From assembly GCF_001625305.1 (NCBI RefSeq), contig NW_017802380.1, positions 1,743,740 to 1,807,739 of the forward strand: a stretch of 64,000 nt of DNA, written 5' to 3'. The notes under the pieces were generated by a model, which saw nothing but the letters and a program-made list of their open reading frames with translations, was not told the origin of the DNA and ran no database searches. Within the stretch, counting starts at the first letter, position 1, and the number at the start of each line of letters is the position of its first letter. Positions 38,588 through 49,100 of this stretch are shown piece after piece. Both the position numbers and the translations under genes were made by a program. This stretch comes from Branchiostoma belcheri. Lineage: Eukaryota; Chordata; Leptocardii; Amphioxiformes; Branchiostomatidae.

Positions 38588-41417
38588 GTGTGTGTGTGCA
38601 GGTGTGAATTTAGCACAATACGTAGCCCTGGCCATGTTGACTTAAGAACATTGTTTTTGACAGAGCATCAACTGTTGTCGGAAATTACTGACACAAACCC
38701 TTCCCTTCCCCCTCCGCAGTGACTAACCCCATCGACGTAATCAAGGTGCGGATGCAGCTGGATAATGAGCTACGGGAAAGCGGGAAGGTTGTTTCTGTGC
38801 TGCGTGAGCGCTACTACCGGGGGTTTGTCCGGGGGAGTGTCACTATTGCCAAGGATGAGGGAATCAGGGGACTGTACAAGGGGTGAGTTTTACCTTTTAA
38901 CCTAATGTCCAAGCAGATATTTTGGTGGCTGCAAAATACTGTACTAAATTGGCCTGGTGGCAAATGGATACAGTATGGCCAATGGATTATACTGCCTGGC
39001 CAATTTGACGCTGTATTTCGCAGCCACTGAAACATCTGCTTGGAGATTACTTTTAACCCTTAAAGTGCCAGGTTCAGTTGTAGATTAGCCATATCAATCT
39101 CCAAGCAGATGTTGGAAGGCGAAATGATCATGTAAATATGATTTCTCCAACGTCGTTGATTTTTTTCGAGCTTCTGGTTCAAACAGCCTTAGAAGTTATT
39201 TTGTAACAGAAATGGGAAGCTAGAAAAAATGTAACGATTCAGTCTTCCAACATCTGCTTGAAGATTTGTTCTTACATGCCCTAAGATAGGTGAGAGTTGT
39301 AGTTGGCTCACATGGTCCTTGTAATGGCACTGTAGTAGAGTTCGTACAAGCATTTGCTGAGAGATTTGGTCACACCATTGTATGACCTAAGAAAAGATAT
39401 AGGTGAGAGTTGTAGTTGGCTTTGAGTCACATGGTCCTCATAACAGCACAGTAGTAGAGTTCGTACACAAGCATTTGGACATTTCTACAGATGAAATCTT
39501 GAATGTGAATCCTGACTTTATCACACAGCGTGTTTCCATCCATCCTACGTGAGGCATCATACAGCACCATCAGACTGGGATCATACGAGCCCATGAAGGA
39601 ACTCCTGGGGGCCACCGACCCTGCACACACGCCGCTCTGGAAGAAAATCATTGCAGGAGCAACCTCAGGTCAGACATGGTTTTACATGTTAGAGCTCAGA
39701 ATATGTTGTGGCTGATGAAACTCTGTTTGAAAGAGATTATGTTGTAATAAGTGTTTCCATTGAGGAGTGTGATTCTAATATCCATTCATGTAGTCTAACC
39801 CTCATTACGGGGAACAACAGACGATAAACCGGATAGAGAGAGAAAGAGAGAGCGAAAGGGAGAGGGAGGGAGAGAGAGAGAGAAGTTCACTTTCCCAGTG
39901 ATATAATGTTCAAATGTAACATTTTTCTATTCTAGGAGCCATTGGTAGTTCTATTGCCACACCAACAGACCTGGTCAAGGTCCGGCTCCAGGCTGAGAAA
40001 AGACTGCCCCCTGGTGTCCAGCCCCGGTACCGCAGCACCTTCCACGCCTTTAGTGAGATCTGGCACACAGAGGGTCTGAGGGGACTGTATAGGGGGATCG
40101 GGCCGACTGTGAAGAGAGCAGCCATTCTCACAGCTTCGCAGGTGGGAAATCTGATTGGTTTTCACACCTAAATCTTCTTGTTCGCGTAATTATCCACATG
40201 ATCAAATTGGCATATGGGATCATGATCGTTTAAAAGTCTACCTTAACCACTGTTCCCTGGCAGCAGTAGTCCAGTGGTGGTATTGATGCAGCTACTTATG
40301 TGATGTGCCCATACCACAGGAGTTGGCGTGACAACAGCACTGACGCAATATCCTGAATATAGAGATCCATCTAATCATTACGACACGACCCCTGATGATC
40401 TGATCTGATGCAGTAAATAAATTATTATGTTAAAGAGTCTTTTTGTTTCAGATTCCGTCGTATGACCACACCAAACACGCCATCTTGAACGCGGGCCTGA
40501 TGGAGGAAGGTTTTCCGTTATTCTGCGTGTCGGCCATGGTCGCCGGCTTCATCACGGCCTTCGTTACTTCACCTGTGGATGTGATCAAGACTAGGATCAT
40601 GAACCAAGCTTCCAAACGTGAGTCCTAAAAGTCTGGTATGAAGACTACTAGGCTAGGCTAGGATCATGAACCAAGCCTCCTAACGTGAGTCCTAAAAGAC
40701 TGGTATGAAGACTACTAGGCTAGGCTAGGATCATGAACCAAGCCTCCTAACGTGAGTCCTAAAAGACTGGTAGGTAGACTAACAGTGATCAAGGAGTATT
40801 TAACCTCCTTGCAGTGATCAAGACTTAGTAGGATCATGAACAAAGCTTGTACACATTAGTCCTAAAAGTCTGGTATGAAGACTACTAGGCTAGGATTATA
40901 TGTATGTACCAAGCCTCTGAACATGAGTCCTAAAGGTCTGATAGGGAGACCAACAGTGACTAAGAGAAGGATCATGAGCCAAGCTTCTAAATGTGAGTCC
41001 TAAAAGTCTGTCTGGGAGACTAACAACAATGACATCGAAAATGTTGAACCGATGAAAACTTCTCAACATGCAAACCTGCAAGAAATGATACCTGATTCAT
41101 ATGCCTGTAATTGCCTTGATATAATTTGAATAGACCCAGACTAGTGGTTCAGTTCAGTGGTATACCTTGATATGCTACTGCATTTTAGATATGGTTATTT
41201 ACAGTCTTGCAACATTTTATTTTCCCCAGACCTACCTCGTGACCAGTGGCTGTACCGTAACTCGCTGGACTGTCTGCTGAAGACGATGCGTAGTGAGGGA
41301 CTGTTCGGGCTGTACAAGGGCTTCATCCCCAACTGGATGCGGATCGGTCCTCACACGATCGTGACATTCCTGATCTTTGAGGAATTGCGAAGGCTAATTG
41401 GAATGAAGGCCTTGTGA
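38308..41417 (+). CDS. Mitochondrial carrier (SLC25 family, uncoupling-protein-like), six exons
   Basis: Coding exons: 38308-38389, 38720-38882, 39529-39668, 39936-40141, 40452-40617, 41230-41417. Together they make 945 nt, 314 residues plus stop, the usual carrier size, and every junction is GT-AG and in phase. The protein should sit in the mitochondrial inner membrane with three repeats of two helices. All three carrier signatures are visible: PIDVIKVRMQ in exon 2, PTDLVKVRLQAEKR in exon 4 and PVDVIKTRIMNQ in exon 5. The RIMNQ form and LYKGFIPNWMRIGPHT near the end place it in the UCP/KMCP1/dicarboxylate branch; GPHT differs from the vertebrate UCP4/5 form and resembles ucpB-like carriers of protists and invertebrates. 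The substrate cannot be inferred. Its tail converges on HSP90B1. Confidence 0.93.
38550..38584. repeat. (TG)n microsatellite in SLC25 intron 1
   Basis: An uninterrupted TG run followed by TG-rich imperfect repeats to about 38607, some 110 bases before exon 2. Confidence 0.9.
38903..39049. mobile_element. 147-bp MITE with TAATNTCCAAGCAGAT ends and exact 9-bp target duplication
   Basis: Ends read taatgtccaagcagatattt and, complemented, taatctccaagcagatgttt; the arms continue through ggtggctgcRaaatac and ggccRRtgg. The flanking 9-mers cttttaacc at 38894-38902 and 39050-39058 are identical. It is inserted about 20 bases after the exon 2 donor of the SLC25 gene, so it is spliced out. Confidence 0.9.
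39095..39267. mobile_element. Foldback MITE, second member in SLC25 intron 2
   Basis: The left end caatctccaagcagatgttg is mirrored by the right end ccaacatctgcttgaagatt. Inner phrases gttattttgtaacagaaatg and gaagctagaaa match the element at 31350-31491. The target duplication is not recognisable, so it is older. Confidence 0.7.
39285..39475. repeat. Tandem duplication, two units of about 110 bp
   Basis: The phrase taggtgagagttgtagttgg is followed by cacatggtcc and tagtagagttcgtac twice, at about 39289-39355 and 39399-39475, in SLC25 intron 2. Confidence 0.75.
39832..39884. repeat. (GA)n purine tract in SLC25 intron 3
   Basis: Imperfect GA/GGGA repeat about 50 bases before exon 4. It has no obvious effect on the acceptor, which has its own pyrimidine tract. 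Confidence 0.85.
40593..41030 (+). repeat. Exon-derived minisatellite in SLC25 intron 5 (about six units)
   Basis: The first unit is the real 3' end of exon 5 (aggatcatgaaccaagcttc) plus its donor. Units begin with aggatcat or a variant at 40593, 40660, 40727, 40830, 40892 and 40968; the first two periods are exactly 67 bases. Copies keep caagcYtcYNAAC and several keep a donor-like gtgagtcc (about 40685, 40752, 40993). Use of the second donor would add 67 nt and meet a stop soon after. A copy of gtgatcaagact from the same exon recurs at about 40814. Confidence 0.9.
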
Positions 41418-43255
41418 TTGTTTTAAAACCCTTGTCCTGCGGAGCACAACAATTGTTGTTCTGTACATACGGTACCATCTCTATAACACCCTGTATAGGT
41501 ACGATTTGGGGGTATTTCTTGTGCAATACATCACACCGCATTGAAACACAACGAATGCGGAAGTAACTATGCCACTGAAGGGCCAAAAAAAATTGATCTA
41601 TGATATAATTAAGACATGAAATTATTGTGCCAGGAATGCCAGCAGGACAAGGGTTAAATGCGACGTAGGGCTAGATAATGTAGGGCTAGATAATTTTATA
41701 ACGCAGGGCTAGATATTGCACGACAATCGCACAATAATATATACATGTATATAGGAAGGGTAAGGTGGTAGGAGGGAGGGGTGTTGGCTTTGGTCATCAT
41801 TAACCTTTGGCATGCTGAGAAAAGGAAAGATTTTGTTCTGGCAAGAACATACTTTGGAGCTGACTAATTATCTTAAGAGTAAGAGTGCAAGAAACTGTAT
41901 TTTAAGGAATGCTATATATATTTCTAACTTGCTGAATACATGAATGTATCATATTTTTGTACATACTAGTGTATTTTAGCTGCCAGAGCACAATTTTACC
42001 AAATTCAAAAACATTTCAGATAGCACACACAATCTTTCATTATGAAAGATAGTGACACTTTAGTTTTGTTTCTCAATAATTTTGATGTAGAATTTATTTT
42101 TTTTAGTGTGTCTAGGTTTGGATATCTGGGAACAATCATGTACAATTGATTAAAATATGGACTCAGCAAAACAGTCTGCACTTTTCAGTTGTTATACCAG
42201 TTCTTTCTATTTCACATATTCTACAAACCACCAAACTGCTTCCATACACAAAAGTGTCTTGTTTCTACAAACACATTATTAACAACTTGCAGGCACCATA
42301 TTCCTAAGCATGGCAAGAAGTGACAAGTCTACTTTTGTTGGCCAATACCTCTGACTTCTAGATGAAAAAGGACAAAGCAAGTTCGCTTGTACATGTGAAG
42401 TACACAATTTATTTCCCAAGTACTTCAGAAATGTACAATATCAGGTTGGTGGCAAATCATAACTATGGAATGCTTTTTTCTTCTTCTAGCAGTCTTTATT
42501 ATACCCACTGACTGCATCCCCCCTTTCTATTATTCAGGTTCATCCTGATCTATATAATATTCTTCTTTGACAGTCTTGGAGAGCAAAGTAACAAGTAAAA
42601 ACAAAGAAATCTTAAACAGAAACACCAAGTTAACAGCTTTGCAAAAACGATAAGGTGGTTTGGAAAACATTCAAATCCAGTCAAGTTTATCCCAAGTGTC
42701 AAGACATAAATTTGTATTCATCAATTGAAAATACCTTCTTTTCATATCATTATACTGTGACATTTAACTTACTTGTGCATTCTTTAATCCTTGTCTAGTA
42801 GTTTACGTAGATCTGACACAAATTACAACATCAGTAAGGAGGGCATGAAATGTCAAATGAAAACCTTAAGTCATCTTTGTTACATGACTTATGCAACAAG
42901 ATCCCAAAGAGTGACATATTCAGTTTTCTTCCACAAGGCTGTAACACATAAAACCATGTACACAAAGGATACCGCTCCCTGCTTTCTACTATTATTTTCT
43001 CTCTAAAAGATGATGGTATATTCACCAAGATAGTAATTAATGATTCTTTTTAGCTGCATTTGCACATACATGTACCCAGTTCAGCACGACACTAGTATAT
43101 ACTCCCAGCTCTACCAGGCAGGTATGAAAAAATATGGTCAAATTCGATCCCTCATGAAATGCCGGACAAAAATACAAAGCCTGGTCTGATAGCAGTCTCT
43201 CAGAATTTTTACATTGTTGAAAAATGTACACGTGAGGATGAGTGTGTCAGTGGTA
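41418..43255. other. Convergent intergenic region between SLC25 and HSP90B1
   Basis: Holds the 3' UTRs of both genes. A short tandem run of agggctagata-type units lies at about 41667-41716. tttatt motifs, which are AATAAA on the minus strand, near 42411 and 42495 are possible HSP90B1 polyadenylation signals, which would give a long 3' UTR. A dispersed repeat copy lies at 43126-43195. No gene was seen. Confidence 0.5.
43126..43195. repeat. Dispersed repeat, related to 37660-37730
   Basis: Second member of the pair described at 37660-37730, just downstream of the HSP90B1 stop codon, probably within its 3' UTR. Confidence 0.4.
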
Positions 43256-46105
43256 TCAGAGCTCATCCTTTACTTCTTCTGTAGCAGCCTCTTCTCCCTA
43301 GAAGACAAAAAAAAAACAACATAAACAGATATGAGGACATGTAAACATTAGCATTAGCTGACACTTTTCTTAAGGTATATTTACATGAATATATATTGCT
43401 AGGTCCAGGGGAAAATTTAGGATTTTCAAGCCTTGAAAAGTGCTATTTCCCACATTTTGAAATACAAATCATGGGGTTAGGAGTGGTTGTCATTGGTCCT
43501 TTTGATGTTTACATTTACCCAAGATCTTTGTCAATTTTATCCATCAAGGTTGACGGATTGATTTCGTTCCATCACATTATACAAAGTTCATGCAATTGAC
43601 GGAAAAACGGGTGCTGGCTAGAGCCCTGACTTTCTACATGATAAACATTTTGTTCAACAACTGACCTCGACAACATCTTCCTCTGTCTCTTCTGCTGTAG
43701 CTTCTTCAGCATCTCCCTCCTCCTCCTCCTCCTCCTCTGCCTCCTCAGCATCCACATCCTCCCCTTCCTCCTCATCACCCTCCTCCTCCTCTTCATCTTC
43801 CTCCCAGCCCTCAGCCTACAAAACACAACACAATACACCCGATAAGTTGATGTTAAAACATCAAGATATATTACAGCTATTAAAAAATGGGGAAAAAAAC
43901 TGTAGAACATTCCTGAAATTTGTGTCTTTACAGCTTGTACAACAATACTGTTCTTAGAATTTTGTATTTCTAAAGAGCCAAACTCACAACAAACAATCAA
44001 GGTTTTACTTCAAAATGCAAAGTTCATCTACAAACAAAGCTCTGTATATCATCACATCACATGATCTTTTAGGTTCTGCTATTTGTCAAGCTTTTGGAAT
44101 TACCATATAAGAAACATCAATACACAACATTTCAAAGTATTATCAAAGACATTATTTGTACAAACCTTTGCATTGAGGTCGACGTTCATACTGAGTCTCA
44201 GCATGCGCTCGATTCTGTTGGCAAAGTTGGAGGAGTCCTGCAGCATGAAGCCTGAACGCAGCACGGCCGTGTCGTAAAGGATCTGAGCCAGCTCTTTTGT
44301 TGTCTGGTCCTCTTGGTCAGTCTGACAAAATGGAAGAATATGTCAATTTCCAGCTCATATCAAACATGTATGAACAAGATCAAGATTAAATGCACTGGGA
44401 TGTGTGTTGTTTACTGTAACAGCTTTGCATTACAAAGATAGCAAAAAGAAATGGGAGATTTCTAACTTTCTGCTTCAAACTTTTTGACACGTCATTATGC
44501 CTGTCAATCTTTCCCCCACCCACATACTGTCAACCTACTCTGTCCAGACAATCCACAGCTCCACCACCCAAAACAGTACTTTCACACACAGACGTAAAAA
44601 GGCTAAACCAGAGTTGTAAATCTAAAGATATATTCTGTACTTACATCAACTCTATTTTTCAGCTCTTGGACAAGTGGATGGTGGGGGTTGAGCTCAAGAG
44701 TTTTCTTCTGTGAACCATAGAAACTGTGGAGCAAACAAACATGAAACATTACTGGTGAGATTCGTATAGATACACTATGCAAATGTGAGAAACAAAATGT
44801 AAACTATCCTATCATGATCATTGCATAAACATATTGTGCAAAAAAGTTTTCACGGAAAAAAAGGTTTTCTACAAGTAAGCCCTTAAACATTCCATCCAGT
44901 TTAATGGGCATTTGTTAATAACATTTGAAGGAAAAAAGCTGTACTTACTCTTGACTGCTGTCCTTCGACCTTGCGTAAGCCTGGGCCTTCATAATTCTCT
45001 CCATGTTTCCTGACCTGTGGAGGGGAGTATCAAAGGTTACAGATTAGTTGCAGAAGGAATAAATTTTTTTTAATCAACAACCAGAACTGGGAAAACTAAC
45101 AAACCACAAAGTTAGTTAACTGAAATAAAACTGCCACAAATATTTCAAAATTGATTCAGTTCTTGAGTAGCTCCAAGTAAACACATGAAAATTACATCAT
45201 ATAAAATCCAAGAGTCATTAGTGAAAAATTTTACTTTCCTTCACATATATACATGTAGCTACATAGCTTAAATTTAATCTCCAAGCAGATCTTTCGATGG
45301 CCGCAAAAGACAGTATCAAATTGGCAGTATCCATTAGCCAGACAGTATCCATTGGCTAATGGACACTCCTCTGGCCAATGGATACTACCTTGCTACCGTA
45401 TGATCTGCGTAGAGACTAGCTTAAATTCCCATAGTACCAAATAAATAGCTGCACACTTACCAGCCGTAAGAGCTAGCCACCAGGGCGCAGGGGGACTCGG
45501 TCAGCCTCTCGGACAGCCTGGCCTTCTCAATCTGGTCCTTGAGGGCGGAGTCCTTCAGCCAGGTGAGCAGTGTCTCATACTCCTTCTCCATCTCCTCTCG
45601 CTTCTCCTTCACCTGTGTCAGCAAATTATACATCAGGCTTTTAGGTAGGATTTATTGTTGGGTGTCTTTTTAAGATGGAGCTTTTAAGGGGGGCTTTTTT
45701 GAAATTCATAATGCTCTCAAACACTACTTTCTGCCTTTTGAGGTGCAAATTTTGAGGAATTTGAGTTTTTTTCCTTCAGTAAACCATTTTTGTATTTATA
45801 GTAAGGCTGAAGGGAGGCATGTGTGCAAGTGTCAACAAACATCTGTCCTCGCTGACTGTACAAGAGCATAAAACATTTGAGTGGATCCCAAGAGCCTTGT
45901 TTTGTGGTGAATCATGAATTTAAAAAACAAAAAAACAAACCTTTTCTGACTCGTCGATCTTGAGCCCATCCTTGGCGACGTTCTGGAACTTCTTGCCGTC
46001 GAACTCGGGGAGGGACTGGATGCAGTACTCGTCCACAGGCTCCACCAGGTACAGAACCTCGTAACCCTTCTTCAGCAGACGCTCCACAAACGGAGAGCTC
46101 TCAGC
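43256..46105 (-). CDS. HSP90B1: HSP90B1 exons 15-21: C-terminal dimerisation domain, acidic tail, KDEL
   Basis: Exons: 46105-45941, 45612-45461, 45014-44949, 44723-44645, 44321-44166, 43815-43666 and 43297-43256. Motifs in order: [84 protein letters not shown] and [14 protein letters not shown]. Exon 20 is almost wholly Glu, Asp, Gly and Ala. The last exon encodes [13 protein letters not shown] and stop. The KDEL signal fixes the ER-lumenal location. Confidence 0.96.
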
Positions 46106-49100
46106 CTGGGGGAGGGGAGGAACATGGTCAATCTTTTGTCTTAAAAACACAGGTCTTTGCTTCACAACTAGAGCTATAATAGAGTAGAAATACAGTCATT
46201 GACAGTTGGGACACTTGATAGCTTTGCTGTTAGATGTGCAGAGGTTGGGCCAGCCAGCTCCCACTGTGGAACTGGTGTGTTACATAGAAGGGCAGTTATA
46301 CTTGCTGTACAGATACAGATACTGATGCTAAGGCAGCCTTTTGGAACCAAATGTCTATATCTTACATAATTAAGGTGCTGCTGAGTGGTTAAAAAATCAA
46401 CAGACACAAAGCTAAACTGTGTCTTACTATTATAGGTGGCAGATCAAATTCCAAACAAGTTCCAAACTTTTGCGCTGAGTTAAGGCCATAGCTTATGTGC
46501 TCACCTCCTTCCTGCTTGTGCCTGCCATGAAGAAGATGGCCTCCTGTTTTTCCTTCATCCTCTCCACATACTCGGCCAGAGACGTGACGTCACTCTCAGA
46601 GTTGGAGGACTGGAAACGCAGCAGCTTGGCCAGCCTGGTCCTGTTGGAGTGGTCCTCGATAACACCCAGCTTAATGCTGGAAAACAGGGTGGAATTTGTT
46701 GGTTCCAGTCTCATACAGACCTGATCAACCATTCGTGCATGTAAACACGTCTACTGTAAATGTAGAAACTTTTGCAGTGGTTTTATTTTCATGGCTCTTA
46801 CCACAAACAATGTGTTTTTAGTTCTACTGTAAGACAGGATTGGCATCAAAATACGCCAATTAGAATCAGAGTTTTACAAATGTCTTATTTGGTTATCCCC
46901 AACCACGGCATGGACCAATCAGATGTACTGACACAACTATAGTACTACAGCTAATCATATGTTCCATCACAAATACCATGGCCAATCAGATGCTTTGTCA
47001 CAACTACCATGGGAATGTACATGTATCTCACCTGGTGCTGTACTCTTTCCAGAACTTTTCCAGATATTCATCACTGTCCATTTTCTTGATCATGTCCAGA
47101 GTCTGAGTAAGGTAGCGAGTGAAAGATCATGTATTATTTGTCACCAAGGCACACCATTAACTTACTTGGTGCTGTACTCATTCCAGAACTTTTCCAGATA
47201 ATCCTCGCCCTCGATCTTCTTGATCATATCCAGAGTCTGTGGAGAAAAATAGATGGGAGAAAAAAATACCACATTACTGTGGAGGTTTAGGCCAAACTGT
47301 GTACCACACGTGGAGCAAACCGCTGGTGTTCAGGACAGCCATGCTTTGGTCCTGGAACAGCATGCTTAGCAGGGAACAGCTGGAAGCCAGCTGTTTCAGA
47401 AAGGAGAGAACATGCCAGAGGGTGATTCAATCTGCAAAAGTACAAAACACACCAACAAACACTACAAAAGTGTGATTTCGAACTGTATAGTATAAAACAC
47501 ACACTACAAAAGTGTTCTTTCGAACTGTATAGTACAAAACACACCATCAAACACTACAAAAGTGTGATTTTGAACTGTATAGTACACAAAACACACCAAC
47601 AAACACTGCAAGAGTGATTCTATAACCTTGCACATTCCTTTTCCACACCAAAAACCAAATCGCAAACAAGAGAACTGAAACAAAAGCTCTTACCTTTCTG
47701 ACGAGCTTCTTCTTGATGACTTTAAGAAGCTTGTGCTGTTGTAGCGTCTCACGGGAAACGTTGAGCGGCAGATCGTCAGAGTCCACCATGCCCTTGACGA
47801 AGGACAGGTACTTGGGCATCATGTCTTGGAAGTCGTCGGTGATGAAGACACGTCGCACAAACAGCTTGATGTAGTCAACCTTCTTACCATACTCCTGTGG
47901 AGAAACAGTGCAACAATGTAACATCAAATATGTACAAAGTGTGTGACTTTTCACCAAAAGCACATTCACACAAATAACTTTTCAGTCAATAAAGCACTTA
48001 ATAAGTAAAGCAAACAACTTTTCATGAAGTCATTACACCACTTTCCAGTATCTTTTATGCAATGCATTTTTGGCACATGGCCTAAACTTAAGTAAAGCAA
48101 ACATACAAAAGTACATGAATAGTATTGTAGTAATAATTTGCATAGTGCATGAGTAGTTATATGTACAGCATTGTTGTAGCAGGCGTAAATTTGTAAAAAT
48201 CTGACAAAATCCAGATTTACCTTGTACTTTTGCCAGGTTAATTTTACAATAAAATGAAATTTAGAAATGAAATGTTACCTGGAACATGTCGCGAGGACCA
48301 GTCTTGGGTACAAACAGGATGGACCTGAAGGTGACCTCTCCCTCGGCCACGAAGTGGGTGTGGGCCAGCGGGGCGTCGCTGTCCTTGGAGAAGGACTTGT
48401 AGAACTCCTCGTATTCCTCCTCCGTAACCTCCTTTGGTCTGTAACCATGACAACAGGAGGGTAAACAAGGAGACAGTGATGAGGCTGGGCTCTTTTGTCT
48501 TTCCTTCATTTTGAGGCAGCTGCCTTCAACTAGCTGACAATTCTGCTGTCTTTTTGTGGCTAATACTATATGGGGTTTGCCAGGCGTCCATCCAGGAAAG
48601 TCGAGTAAAGTGCCTTCCTTTCCCAAGGGCAAAAGATTGGTGACATCGCAGGGATTGAACCCCAGACCTCTTGTTCCAATTCCAACCACTCTGCCGTTAT
48701 GCCACACGACCCCACGTCTTGCACCCATCCCTGTGTTTGCTGCTTAGCAACAGCAAAGACAACACTTTCATCAAGTGATCATAGGTGCCACAAACCTTTT
48801 CGACAAAAATGACAAATAATGTTTTAGATATGTGTTAGAGGGTTAAACTTTACACTTACGGCCTGGTCCAGAGGGGCTTGTTTTCATTCATCAGCTCCCA
48901 GTCCCAGGTGGTCTTCTCCACGGACTTGGTCTTGGGCTTCTTCTCTTCTTCTTCATCTTCCTCTTCAACCTAGTAAGGAATAAAACAGAAATGGCTTTCA
49001 TTAGGAGAATGGGAGGTGTCTTTTCTGAGGAAAAACTTACTGGATTCCTTATTCTAAAGGACATCTACTGCGGTAGTAATACAATAAAACACATAATTGC

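Noticed and set aside
40593-41030. CRISPR-like or regulatory repeat array
   Set aside because: Eukaryotic context; units are contiguous copies of an exon end with no spacers.
43572-44000. 142-codon minus-strand frame full of Arg and Lys near HSP90B1 exon 20
   Set aside because: It is the wrong frame of the acidic exon 20 (GAG/GAA runs read as AGG/AGA).
47032-47236. HSP90B1 exon copies as an allelic assembly duplication
   Set aside because: The copies differ by several amino-acid changes and the intron between them is unique, unlike the near-identical blocks at 14501-17572. Still listed as a refutation test.
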